Shown here piece after piece: positions 1 to 8,402 of a stretch of 29,130 bases of DNA. The notes under the pieces are model-generated. The model was not told where the DNA came from, did not search any database, and saw only the letters and a program-made list of their open reading frames with translations. Each line of letters starts with the position of its first letter. Within the stretch, counting starts at the first letter, position 1. This DNA is from Acidobacteriota bacterium (GTDB lineage Bacteria; Acidobacteriota; Terriglobia; Acidiferrales; UBA7541), in NCBI GenBank assembly GCA_003153585.1, contig PLZZ01000102.1:4193-33322 (forward strand), read 5' to 3'. The translations under genes were made by a program, and so were the position numbers.

Positions 1-60
1 TAGGGAGGCTGGAGGATACCACCAGGCTGGTGCAGAAATCCATCGCGGGGCAATCGTGAA

Positions 61-104
61 AATTGGTGGACGTGACTGGGTTCGAACCTGCGACCCGCTG
101 CTTG
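61..104 (-). pseudogene. degenerate 3' half of tRNA-Ala
   Basis: These 44 bases match 1783-1826 of the intact tRNA-Ala gene at 42 of 44 positions, in the same orientation. On the minus strand they cover the last anticodon base, the 3' side of the anticodon arm, the T arm, the 3' acceptor strand and CCA. The 5' half is not recognisable. One of the two changes puts an A-A mismatch into the T stem, so it should not fold into a working tRNA. It may be an attachment-site scar or a duplicated fragment. A short plus-strand reading frame across it is the usual tRNA artefact and is not a gene. Confidence 0.75.
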
Positions 105-243
105 AGGAATGCTCTAGGCTTCCGAAAGGAGCGACGTACGGAGCCGGTATTGCTGCAGTTCTGCCGAGTCCCGATTGGTCGGATAACTGGACATTTGAAA
201 TTCGCGTCCGACATCTACTCGGCGGCGGGGCAATAATTGGAAG

Positions 244-1452
244 CTAGCTCGATTCGTTTCCCATAATGAAGAAAGGCTTGTTCTCGAAGCTGGCGAATTT
301 CGGGCGCAGGCGCTCGGTATTGTAGTGCATCTCGATATTCACCACTTTTTTGGCCCCAGCGATGGATTCGATCGGAATATCCCCGTAGCGGCCATTGCTG
401 AGAACCACCAGCCGTCCGTGCACGCCGCGCAAAAGAAGATTGAGGGCGATATTGCCGTACACCATGGGAACGATGGAATCGATCACGTCCGGATCGCCGC
501 AGCGGGCTAGATAGCCCAGCTTCTGGTTCACGACTTCGATTTTCTTTCCGTTGTTGAATTTTGCGGAAAGGTCCTTGATGCGTTCAGAAACGAGATCGCC
601 GATGCCTCCGAGTTTTTTGTGGCCGTAAGCGTCGGTGGAGTCGCTTTCGAAAATCATTTCGCTGCCTTCGAACGTCGCACCTTCTGAAACCAGTACGATG
701 GAGTAGCGGCTGGGATTTTTCAGGCGGTCGGCGACCAGCAGCTCGGTCAGGCGTTCGATATTGAATTTGTATTCGGGGATCACACAGCGGTTCGCGGCGC
801 CGGCTAAGGTGGGAAGCATGGCGGTGTAACCGGCGTAGCGGCCGAACACTTCGATCACCATGAAACGCTCGTGAGATCCCGCAGAGGTGCGCAGACTGTT
901 GACGAGCTGCAAAGTGCGCGTGACGCAGGTGCTGAACCCGATGCAGTAGTCGGTGCCGGGGACATCGTTGTCCATCGTTTTCGGGATGGCGACGACTTTG
1001 AAACCCTCGCGATGCAGCCGCAGACCGTAACTCAGAGTGTCATCGCCTCCGATGGGGATGAGCGTGTCAATGTCGAGCCACGCTAGATTTCTGAGCACTT
1101 CGGGAGTGAGATCGTTCTTCTCGGCCGCGAACTTGCTCTTCAGATGCTCCGGAACGTTGGCCTTGCTGACGCGGCTGGGATTGGTGCGCGAAGAATGCAG
1201 GAACGTGCCGCCGGTGCGCCCGGCGCGATCGACGAGTTCTTCGTCGAGAATCACAAAATTGTCGGAGTTGTCGTAGTCCTTCTCGCGGACCATGTCAACG
1301 AGGCCGGCCCAGCCGTGACGGATGCCGATGACCTGATAGCCTTCGCGAATGGCGCGAAGCGTGACGCCGCGGATCGCGGGATTGAGCCCGGGAACGTCAC
1401 CACCGCCGGTGAGTATGCCGATGACGCCTTTCTTCGTGTTTACGCTTACCAT
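244..1452 (-). CDS. pfkA: 6-phosphofructokinase, PPi-type active-site residues
   Basis: 402-residue phosphofructokinase, a cytoplasmic glycolytic enzyme that phosphorylates fructose 6-phosphate to the 1,6-bisphosphate. The nucleotide/phosphate loop GILTGGGDVPGLN lies near residues 12-24, GGDD at 135-138, PKTMDND at 157-163 and the sugar-phosphate motif EVFGRYAG at 201-208. In ATP-dependent enzymes such as E. coli PfkA the second Asp of GGDD is Gly and the Lys before TMDND is Gly. Asp plus Lys is the known signature of pyrophosphate-dependent enzymes, so this one probably uses PPi reversibly, though group III enzymes with mixed substrates cannot be excluded. The ATG at 1452 has only a weak purine-rich upstream sequence. 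The gene stands alone on this strand, between a tRNA-Ala fragment and the intact tRNA-Ala gene. Confidence 0.93.
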   Translation of the reverse strand: MVSVNTKKGVIGILTGGGDVPGLNPAIRGVTLRAIREGYQVIGIRHGWAGLVDMVREKDYDNSDNFVILDEELVDRAGRTGGTFLHSSRTNPSRVSKANVPEHLKSKFAAEKNDLTPEVLRNLAWLDIDTLIPIGGDDTLSYGLRLHREGFKVVAIPKTMDNDVPGTDYCIGFSTCVTRTLQLVNSLRTSAGSHERFMVIEVFGRYAGYTAMLPTLAGAANRCVIPEYKFNIERLTELLVADRLKNPSRYSIVLVSEGATFEGSEMIFESDSTDAYGHKKLGGIGDLVSERIKDLSAKFNNGKKIEVVNQKLGYLARCGDPDVIDSIVPMVYGNIALNLLLRGVHGRLVVLSNGRYGDIPIESIAGAKKVVNIEMHYNTERLRPKFASFENKPFFIMGNESS

Positions 1453-1785
1453 GAATCTGTGACTCGCTCTTTCGCAGAATGTGGAACGGCCGAGCAGCGC
1501 TCCGGTCCCTCCATGATACCGCCGGGGAGCTTTCCGCCAAAGTCCTTGAGCCCCACTGTTTTTTTAAGAACGGTGGTCATCACGGCAACGGCAGGCACGG
1601 TGAGCGGCTCAGCGACTTTAACCGTTAATTATTTGTAGTGCTCAAACTCAAGGGTTTTCGAAGAATTTAGCGTGGAGGGGACTATCGCTGCTTCGATGGT
1701 TCAAAAGAATCAGGGGGTCACTATAAAAATCGCTACAGTGGAGCAAGTGAATTAATGATAGCAACCCGTAAGTCATTGAAAGAAT
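1453..1785. other. gene-poor stretch with remnants
   Basis: No intact gene is visible between the phosphofructokinase start and tRNA-Ala. It holds the tail of an Ig-like repeat protein on the plus strand (1567-1638) and an inverted repeat at 1719-1740, whose 7-base arms CACTATA and TACAGTG pair with one G-U wobble. The part from about 1555 is richer in A+T than the flanking genes. The phosphofructokinase promoter should lie just after 1452, but no convincing -35/-10 pair was found. The stretch lies between the two tRNA-Ala-derived repeats. Confidence 0.6.
1567..1638 (+). pseudogene. C-terminal remnant of an Ig-like repeat protein
   Basis: The plus-strand frame ending at the TAG at 1636-1638 reads RTVVITATAGTVSGSATLTV followed by NYL. 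The pattern ITATxGxVSGSATLTV is characteristic of the last strands of bacterial Ig-like (Big_2 type) domains found in tandem in large acidobacterial surface proteins. Upstream in the same frame the sequence is antisense to phosphofructokinase and shows no Ig similarity, so only about 20-25 codons survive. The likeliest reading is the 3' end of a large surface-protein gene left by deletion or rearrangement. A chance match is possible because the piece is short. Confidence 0.45.
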
Positions 1786-1861
1786 TGGTGGACGTGACAG
1801 GGTTCGAACCTGCGACCCCCTGCTTGCAAAGCAGGTGCTCTCCCAGCTGAGCTACACGCCC
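1786..1861 (-). tRNA. tRNA-Ala(UGC)
   Basis: The minus strand gives a full 76-base cloverleaf with CCA encoded (1786-1788). The acceptor arm GGGCGUG pairs with CACGUCC and includes the G3-U70 pair that identifies alanine tRNA. The D arm is AGCUCAGCUGGGAGAGC. The anticodon arm CCUGC-UUUGCAA-GCAGG carries anticodon UGC, and the T arm is GCAGG-UUCGAAC-CCUGU. The discriminator base is A. Open frames across it on both strands are artefacts. Confidence 0.97.
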
Positions 1862-1872
1862 ACTATTAATTA

Positions 1873-1900
1873 ATTGTAGCAGTTGGCGAGGGCTGGACAA
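1873..1900 (-). promoter_or_regulatory. promoter of tRNA-Ala
   Basis: On the minus strand TTGTCC (1900-1895) is followed after 16 bases by TACAAT (1878-1873), a good sigma-70-type pair (4/6 and 5/6 matches). The -10 box ends 11 bases before the first tRNA base, which leaves a short AT-rich leader (taattaatagt) for RNase P to remove. Confidence 0.7.
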
Positions 1901-1954
1901 GTGATTCGTGCCGCGCCGGTGCTGCGGGTGACGTTGAGACATCGCGAATGACGG

Positions 1955-4900
1955 TCAGTCTATATCTTGATCCTCGCCTTCATCGGACCGGCCGTGTGAA
2001 TCGAGGTGAAGTTCCGGGCGATTTGCGCCGCGAAGTTGGTGATTCAACGCCGCCAGGTCCTGCGATTTCAGGTCGTCCCATTGCTCCAGTACGGCGGAGA
2101 AATCCTTTTGGATCTTCGCCACGGCTTCCGCTTGTGCTGAAGTTGGGATTGCATCCGCGCGATCTAGTTCGGCGTAAAGAGCGGTCACTGAACCATTGAC
2201 GCTTGTCAGGCTTGGTCCTATCGCAGCATCGCCAGCAGAGCCTGCCAAAACGGCCGAAGCCTTCTTGTCGAGATCCTTGAACGATGCAAGCAAAGGATCG
2301 TTTGCCTGGCTGGAGAGTTTTTCAAGTTGTTCGTGAAGCGAGTGCGCTTCCGCGATCGCACGGGTGCTTTGAGTCATCATGGAGGCGAGACTGCTCTGCG
2401 TTTGGAATAGTTGCTCCAGGTCGGCAGCAGATGCTTTCACGCGGGGATCCATCTTTACGGTGAGGGGCGCCGTGAAACTGCGCCCATTTGCGGCGAGTCT
2501 GACGGTGTAATCACCTGGAAGCGCAGAAGGGCCAAGCGGCAATCGCGGCGTATCATGAGGAACCGCCGCAATCGGATACTCGTGCCTCGTAGAATCCGGC
2601 GTCGAGTAATGCAGATCCCATACCCATCGATGCATTCCTGGAGTAGCTGCAAGTATTTTTTGCGGGCGCAACCAGTAGAGTGGGATCAATTGGTTTTCGA
2701 GTTGCTCCTGGGTCATATCTGGCTTATCGGTGCTCGCATAGCGGCGAACTACGGTTCCTCGTGAATCGAGAATCTCGAGAGTTACAGGGCCGCTAATCGA
2801 CTGCCCCAAAGAGTAATCAATGATCGCGCCGTCAGGAGGGTTTTGGCCTGACGGTTCATCGGGCGGTATCGGAGTATCGGTGTTCGTGTCGCGCTTGACT
2901 CGGTAGGCGGAGGCTGGCTTGAAGAGAAATGCATCCGCGCTTGTTGCTGTCGTATCGATTTGGCGCAGCGGAGAAATGTCGTCGAGGATCCAGAAAGAAC
3001 GTCCATGAGTAGCTACGATTAAGTCATCATCGTGAATCCACAGGTCGCGCATGGATGAATGCGGCAAATTTTGCTGCAGGGATTGCCAGTGATCGCCATC
3101 GTCGAACGAAATCCAGACGCTGGTTTCAGTACCGGCAAAGAGGAGACCTTTGCGGACCGGGTCTTCGCGCACAGTGTCAACCGGGGCGTTATCGGGCAAG
3201 CCTTTAATGATTAGCTGCCAGGTCTTGCCGGCGTCGTGCGTGCGGTAAACATAAGGATGGAGATCATCGATACGGAAGCGGCTCACGGAAGCGTACGCGG
3301 ACTGGTCGTCAAAATGCGACGCAGTCATCTGCGTCACCTTGCTCCACGGAATCAGCTCCGGAGGAGTGACGTTCGCCCAATTTTTCCCGCCGTCAAGAGT
3401 TATCCAGAACAGGCCGTCGTCGGTTCCCGCCCAAATTGTGTTCAGGTTTTTGAAAGAAGGCGCAAGAGAGTAGATCACCCCGCGTTGCGTCTCGGCTTTT
3501 TTGTCCTCTGCGGCCAGATCGCCCAGGCTTGCGGGGATGCCCGGTTTTTCGCGTGTCAGATCGGGGCTGATGGTTTGCCAGGATTCTCCGCCATCGGTGG
3601 TCTTGAATAAAACGTTCGTTGCGTAATAGAGAACGTGGGGATCAACGGGCGAGAACATGATTGGCTGTGTGCGATCGGCCCGGTACTTTGGCCCACTGTC
3701 GGGAATCGGCGTCACGTTTTTTACCTGCCCCGTGTTCCAGTAAAATCTGGTGACCTCTTTTCTGCCGGCTCCATAAACGATTTCGGGATTGAGAGGGTCG
3801 GGTGCGACGTATCCGTATTCAATGGTGCCCACGGGATGCCAATCCCTAAAATTGATTTCACCATCGTTTCCGCGGCTGGAGATGCACACCGATCCGCTTT
3901 CCTGCTGCCCGGCGCAAACACGGTAAGGAAACTCATTGCTGACTCCGACGTGGTAGAGCTGTGCGGTCGGCTGGTTGAACCAGGAACTCCACGTTTGTCC
4001 GCCATTGACTGTTACCAGCGCGCCTTGATCGCTAACGAGCAGAATAATTTTCGGGTCGGCGGGATTAATCCAGATGTTTTGATAATCGTCGCCTCCGGGT
4101 GCTCCGCGAAAACTCACCCAGGTTTTCCCGCCGTCCGACGAGCGCATCGTTACGATGCTGGTGCTGTACACCACGTCAGGGTTCTTCGGATCCACCCTCG
4201 GCACGGGCAAATCGCCGCCGCCAATTCGGTAAGCAGGCCGCGGATCGGTTGTCGCCTTCTGCCAGTTTTCACCCCCGTCATCGGAACGGTAAACGCCCAA
4301 GCCAACGCCTGAAGAATAGTCGCCGCGTTCCGTGGTGCCCACGGTGGCATAAAGGCGGCTTGGCTCGCTTGCAGAGATGGCCACGTAGATCTGCACTATG
4401 TTTTTCGGCAGACCGCTTGTGAGCGGATGCCAAGTGCTCCCGCCGTCGGTGGACTTGAAAAGGCCGCCGCCGGTTTTGTTGTACTCATTTCCGTCTTCCC
4501 AGGGGCCTTGCCGGACTTTCCACATCGAGGCGTACATCACGTCCGGGTTTGTGGGGTCGATCTGAACGTCCGAACCGCCTGTGTTCTGATCTTTGTAGAG
4601 TGATTTCTTCCAGGTCTGCCCGCCATCTGCGGAGAGAAAGATTCCGCGCTCTTCGTTCGGTCCATATGGATGTCCCAGCACCGCGGCGAAAACACGATTT
4701 GGATCGCGCGGATCTACAGCTAACGCAGGAATCTGCTGGCCGTCGCGCAAGCCGAGGTGAGTCCAGGTTTTTCCGGCGTCCGCGGATCTGTAAATTCCAT
4801 CGCCCACAGAAAGGTCCGGCCGTTGCAAACCCTCACCACTGGCGGCATAAACAATGTTCGGGTCCGATGGAGCCACGGCAATAGCGCCAATCGATTGGGA

Positions 4901-5170
4901 GGGCTGATCTTCAAATATCGGATTCCAGGTGCGGCCATAGTCGTCCGATTTCCAAACACCGCCGTCGCCCTGGCCCACGTAGAAAACATTCGGCTGGCCC
5001 GGCACGCCGGTCGCAGCGCGGGTCCTTCCTCCCCGGAACGGACCGATCACCCTCCATTGCATTTCCTGGTAGGTGCTGACGGGATATTGCTGTGCGTCAC
5101 TAACACGCGCGTTCAAAGTAAGAATCAGAAGTGCAAAGACCACCAGGCTAAACCGGAGAATTCGAACCAA
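1955..5170 (-). CDS. secreted VPS10/sortilin-like beta-propeller protein (paralog 1)
   Basis: 1071 residues. A signal peptide (about 1-26, cleavage after SDA) is followed by a long run of BNR/Asp-box repeats of form S-x-D-x-G-x-x-W, for example RSADAGKTW, KSTDGGSTW, RSSDGGKTW, KTTDGGESW and SFDDGDHW, as in VPS10/sortilin ten-bladed propellers and sialidase-like folds. A FlgD-like beta-sandwich (GPVTLEILDSRGTVVRRY) follows, and a helical Ala/Gln/Leu-rich tail ends the protein. No catalytic residues can be assigned. Family annotations such as glycosyl hydrolase are not supported by any visible active site; a binding role is as likely. The start is TTG, set by GGGAGGTG five bases upstream. It lies 55 bp after the receptor gene, so the two are probably co-transcribed. 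A paralog with the same layout lies at 18969-22472. Confidence 0.85.
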   Translation of the reverse strand: MVRILRFSLVVFALLILTLNARVSDAQQYPVSTYQEMQWRVIGPFRGGRTRAATGVPGQPNVFYVGQGDGGVWKSDDYGRTWNPIFEDQPSQSIGAIAVAPSDPNIVYAASGEGLQRPDLSVGDGIYRSADAGKTWTHLGLRDGQQIPALAVDPRDPNRVFAAVLGHPYGPNEERGIFLSADGGQTWKKSLYKDQNTGGSDVQIDPTNPDVMYASMWKVRQGPWEDGNEYNKTGGGLFKSTDGGSTWHPLTSGLPKNIVQIYVAISASEPSRLYATVGTTERGDYSSGVGLGVYRSDDGGENWQKATTDPRPAYRIGGGDLPVPRVDPKNPDVVYSTSIVTMRSSDGGKTWVSFRGAPGGDDYQNIWINPADPKIILLVSDQGALVTVNGGQTWSSWFNQPTAQLYHVGVSNEFPYRVCAGQQESGSVCISSRGNDGEINFRDWHPVGTIEYGYVAPDPLNPEIVYGAGRKEVTRFYWNTGQVKNVTPIPDSGPKYRADRTQPIMFSPVDPHVLYYATNVLFKTTDGGESWQTISPDLTREKPGIPASLGDLAAEDKKAETQRGVIYSLAPSFKNLNTIWAGTDDGLFWITLDGGKNWANVTPPELIPWSKVTQMTASHFDDQSAYASVSRFRIDDLHPYVYRTHDAGKTWQLIIKGLPDNAPVDTVREDPVRKGLLFAGTETSVWISFDDGDHWQSLQQNLPHSSMRDLWIHDDDLIVATHGRSFWILDDISPLRQIDTTATSADAFLFKPASAYRVKRDTNTDTPIPPDEPSGQNPPDGAIIDYSLGQSISGPVTLEILDSRGTVVRRYASTDKPDMTQEQLENQLIPLYWLRPQKILAATPGMHRWVWDLHYSTPDSTRHEYPIAAVPHDTPRLPLGPSALPGDYTVRLAANGRSFTAPLTVKMDPRVKASAADLEQLFQTQSSLASMMTQSTRAIAEAHSLHEQLEKLSSQANDPLLASFKDLDKKASAVLAGSAGDAAIGPSLTSVNGSVTALYAELDRADAIPTSAQAEAVAKIQKDFSAVLEQWDDLKSQDLAALNHQLRGANRPELHLDSHGRSDEGEDQDID

Positions 5171-5225
5171 GACACACCTCCCAGTCAGTGCATAGCATAC
5201 CTAAAAAGCTCTGCCGGCGGGCAGT

Positions 5226-8200
5226 TCAGAAAGTGAGGCGAGCGCCTATTTGCGCGGCGAACGGAATTCCGACCGTGGTACCCGGGCCGAAGAAGTCCCC
5301 CAAGGCGCCGCCGGCTAAGCGCAATTGATTAAGACTCGTAATTGGTTTCGTCGTGGTGCAGGCTGAGTTCGTGCAGATGTCCGTGATATTTCCGGCTGCC
5401 ACCTGACTTTGCGGAACCGGCAGAGCGCCGACATCCGTCACGTAGTTCGCGCCTGGATTGTTGCGATTGAAAAGATTGAAGAATTCCACGAACGGCGTTA
5501 ATGTCCAACGCTCGCGGAAATGGATGGGCCGACTCACTCGCAAATCAGCTTGGATGTAAGGAGTTCCTCTGAATTCATCCAGGCTGGTGGGAATGCCGTT
5601 CACTACCGCGCGGTCGTCAAAGCCGTCACCAAGCCCAGTGACTGGAACGGTGGTGGTCAAAGTGAACGGCCGGGCGCTTTCTGCTTGCGTCAGCGTGGTT
5701 AACTCGAACCCCCCGGGGATTTTCAGCGTTCCGGCCAGAACAAAACGGCTCAGCACATCTTCACCTGACGGGCCGTAATCTCCTTTGCCAAACGGCTTCA
5801 GCGGATTGCAAACACCGTTCACGTAATCAAAGAGCTCGCCAAGAATGCAGCCCCACGTGGAGCCCCGCGATAGGGTGTAATTTGCGATCAGATTGAACCG
5901 CCGCGATACGTTTCCTTGCAAGTGAATGAGTAAGCCGTTGTAGCTCGAGCGGTTGTCCGACTTGAAGACTGTGACGTTCGGCACGTTATTTCTCTGGCAG
6001 TCGATAACGTCTTCGGACGCAGGACAGCCGTTGCCTGGCGCAAACAGCGGCGAAAACAGCGTGAAGCCCGCTTGATATTGATAGCGCCGAAAGCCGTGGT
6101 TCCCCTGCTCATGTATATAGTCGGCGCTGATCATCCATTTCGAGTTGAAGGCGTGCTGGACGCCGCCGGTAACATGGAGCGCGTAGGGCGTCTTGTATCC
6201 GGGCGCAATGATGGCGCCGGCTCCGGTGACGGTACCGATGGGGCCGGTGGAAGACGCAGGAGGCAGGCATCCGGCGCCCTGCAAGGTCTGGGAGGCGGTG
6301 TCATAAGAGCACGGGCCAGGAAGAGGCTGGTTCACCGCCTGTAACGCCGGTACCCAACCGTTCTGCGCAAGATCGTTCGAATAGATGCCTATTCCTGCGC
6401 GGATCACAGTATTTGTAGATTGGCCGGGCGAGTACGCAATGCCGAGCCGGGGGCCGACTGCCCAGTCGAAATCATGAGGAGCGCCTTTGATGAGCGGAAT
6501 TTGAAGGGCCTGAAGCGTTACGAAGGCCGGATTCTGCAATTGATTCCTGCCAGACGCACTGAACAGGCCGAAGCTCCGGTCATAGCGCAAGCCGTAATTT
6601 ATCGTCAGATTTGGCCGCACTCGCCATGAATCCTCCGCGTAAAAGCCGAGTCGCTGCACGTTTTGCGAAAAGCTGCCATTGCCTGCGGGCGTAACCGCGC
6701 AGGTTGTGCCCGGCGACACGTTTGGCGAGGGACTTGCGGTGCACGCCGTCAGGTCAGTGGTGAACTGGCTTGGGTTGGCCGCATAGGCGGTCGGGTCTAA
6801 CCCGAACGATACGAGCGTCTCGGCGGAGCTTGCTAGCGCGCCGTCCAGAACCGGCTCGTGGATGAAGTTCACGCCGAACTGAAATGAGTGCGCTCCGACC
6901 GTATGGGTTACATCGTAGCGGAACTGATACTTCTCCTGATTGCGCAGCACCGGAAATGCAGTAATGGGAGTCAGGAACTGGTTGTCGCCGAACGTCTCCA
7001 GGCCCGATATGGTAGCGGACGTGGCCGTAAAGGGAAACGCAAGAGCAAAGCCGAGGTTCGAGTTGCGCGCTTCTGTGAGGTGCAATCCTCCGGCGCTGAG
7101 CACCAACGAGCCAACCCAGTTGGGGCTCCACGTAAATTGATTGCTAACAACCAAACTCATGTAGTTGTTGTGCGCCTCAGCCCCAGTCGAAGGCAAAGCG
7201 GCCTGCTGCACTCCGGCGTTGTGCGTAATGTAGTTGTCAATGGCCGCACGCAAGAACCATCGCGAGCGCGCAGACTCCGCCCAATCAAATCGAACGGTGC
7301 CCAAATAGTCGCGAAACGGAACCGGCACAAAATTCGGCACAGCGATGGAGTTAACTACTGTGCCGTTCACGTTCACCAGGCCCTGCGCCGCAAGCTGCGC
7401 GAGCGCGTTGAATTGTGTCTGGCTCGCCGGACTGTAAGCGATGCTGGCATCTTCGTGCACGAATTCGAACGACGAGAAAAACCAGACTTTGTCGTGCACG
7501 ATGGGGCCGCCGATAGTGCCCACATAATTCTGTCGTGAAAACGGCTGCTTCGGATTAGGAGGGGGATTTTCGATGGGAAAGCGCGCGTTGAGCCCTGCCG
7601 CGCGCTCATAGAACGCCTCGTCGCCGTGCCATTCGTTGTTTCCGCGCTTTGTCGTGATCACGACCGAGCCAGCCGTGGTGCGGCCGGTGTCAGCGTCTTC
7701 CTGCGCGGTGCGCACGGCAAATTCCTGAATGGTATCGGGCGAAAAGTTTTGCAGGAACCCGCCGATGTAATCGTCGGAATCGTCGCCGCCGTCGACCGAG
7801 AGCTCATTGTTCAGTCCTGAACTGCCGCCGGTTGATACGGCCGTGATACGCGCCTTGGTGGGATCAGATGGCTCAACTGGCTCGGTTCCCGGAACCAAAT
7901 AAGCGATATTGGCGAAACTGCGGGCCGCCAACGGAATTGTTTGTAGATCCTGCTGCGTGACTACTCCCTGATGAACGGCGCTCGCCAGATCGATCGGTTC
8001 GGTAGTGACGGAAGAAGCCTGCCCCTGCACATTCACGGTCTGCTGCACGGCGCCTGGTTGCAAAGTGATGGTGATATCCCGCACCGAGCTGACCAGTACA
8101 GACACATCCGAGCGCGCCTCCGCGAAACCCTTCGCGTTCACCACCAACTGATAGGTTCCCGGAACAAGATTGTCGACGCGGAATTCTCCTTGTTCGTCAC

Positions 8201-8402
8201 TAGCGGTGTGGACTTCCACCGAGGATTCGGCTACACGCAGCACAATGTTTGCTAACGGGATGCGTGCCTGGCTAGCATCTTGCACGATACCGCGAAGGCT
8301 GCCATGGAATTTCTGCGCCCGACCGGAGGGGCAGGTCAAACAGATTGCAGCGGTGAAAATAACGATCTGCCACCTTTTAGAAATTGCGCGGAGGTGCCCC
8401 AT
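5226..8402 (-). CDS. Oar-like TonB-dependent receptor with carboxypeptidase-regulatory domain
   Basis: About 1058 residues, probably an outer-membrane beta-barrel. A signal peptide (about 1-29, hydrophobic IVIFTAAICL, cleavage near GRA-Q) is followed by a carboxypeptidase-regulatory-like beta-sandwich (GSLRGIVQDASQARIPLANI ... GEFRVDNLVPGTYQLVV), then a plug-like region (ELSVDGGDD, FSPDTIQEF, GSVVITTKRG) and a long barrel ending in the outer-membrane-type terminus GARLTF. This is the Oar/CarbopepD_reg family common in Acidobacteriota. The substrate is unknown, with glycans or peptides usual for the class. No TonB box was identified. The start is uncertain: ATG at 8402 is used here, but an in-frame TTG at 8432 with GGAG nine bases upstream would add ten residues. 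It is the first gene of a likely unit with the propeller gene downstream. Confidence 0.88.
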   Translation of the reverse strand: MGHLRAISKRWQIVIFTAAICLTCPSGRAQKFHGSLRGIVQDASQARIPLANIVLRVAESSVEVHTASDEQGEFRVDNLVPGTYQLVVNAKGFAEARSDVSVLVSSVRDITITLQPGAVQQTVNVQGQASSVTTEPIDLASAVHQGVVTQQDLQTIPLAARSFANIAYLVPGTEPVEPSDPTKARITAVSTGGSSGLNNELSVDGGDDSDDYIGGFLQNFSPDTIQEFAVRTAQEDADTGRTTAGSVVITTKRGNNEWHGDEAFYERAAGLNARFPIENPPPNPKQPFSRQNYVGTIGGPIVHDKVWFFSSFEFVHEDASIAYSPASQTQFNALAQLAAQGLVNVNGTVVNSIAVPNFVPVPFRDYLGTVRFDWAESARSRWFLRAAIDNYITHNAGVQQAALPSTGAEAHNNYMSLVVSNQFTWSPNWVGSLVLSAGGLHLTEARNSNLGFALAFPFTATSATISGLETFGDNQFLTPITAFPVLRNQEKYQFRYDVTHTVGAHSFQFGVNFIHEPVLDGALASSAETLVSFGLDPTAYAANPSQFTTDLTACTASPSPNVSPGTTCAVTPAGNGSFSQNVQRLGFYAEDSWRVRPNLTINYGLRYDRSFGLFSASGRNQLQNPAFVTLQALQIPLIKGAPHDFDWAVGPRLGIAYSPGQSTNTVIRAGIGIYSNDLAQNGWVPALQAVNQPLPGPCSYDTASQTLQGAGCLPPASSTGPIGTVTGAGAIIAPGYKTPYALHVTGGVQHAFNSKWMISADYIHEQGNHGFRRYQYQAGFTLFSPLFAPGNGCPASEDVIDCQRNNVPNVTVFKSDNRSSYNGLLIHLQGNVSRRFNLIANYTLSRGSTWGCILGELFDYVNGVCNPLKPFGKGDYGPSGEDVLSRFVLAGTLKIPGGFELTTLTQAESARPFTLTTTVPVTGLGDGFDDRAVVNGIPTSLDEFRGTPYIQADLRVSRPIHFRERWTLTPFVEFFNLFNRNNPGANYVTDVGALPVPQSQVAAGNITDICTNSACTTTKPITSLNQLRLAGGALGDFFGPGTTVGIPFAAQIGARLTF

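Noticed and set aside
56..247. Plus-strand frame starting MKIGGRDWVRTCDPLL
   Set aside because: It is a translation of the tRNA-Ala fragment at 61-104, the common tRNA-derived false protein.
1733..1942. Minus-strand frame of 69 residues
   Set aside because: It runs through tRNA-Ala (GRVAQLGEHLLCKQGVAGSNP is a well-known tRNA artefact).
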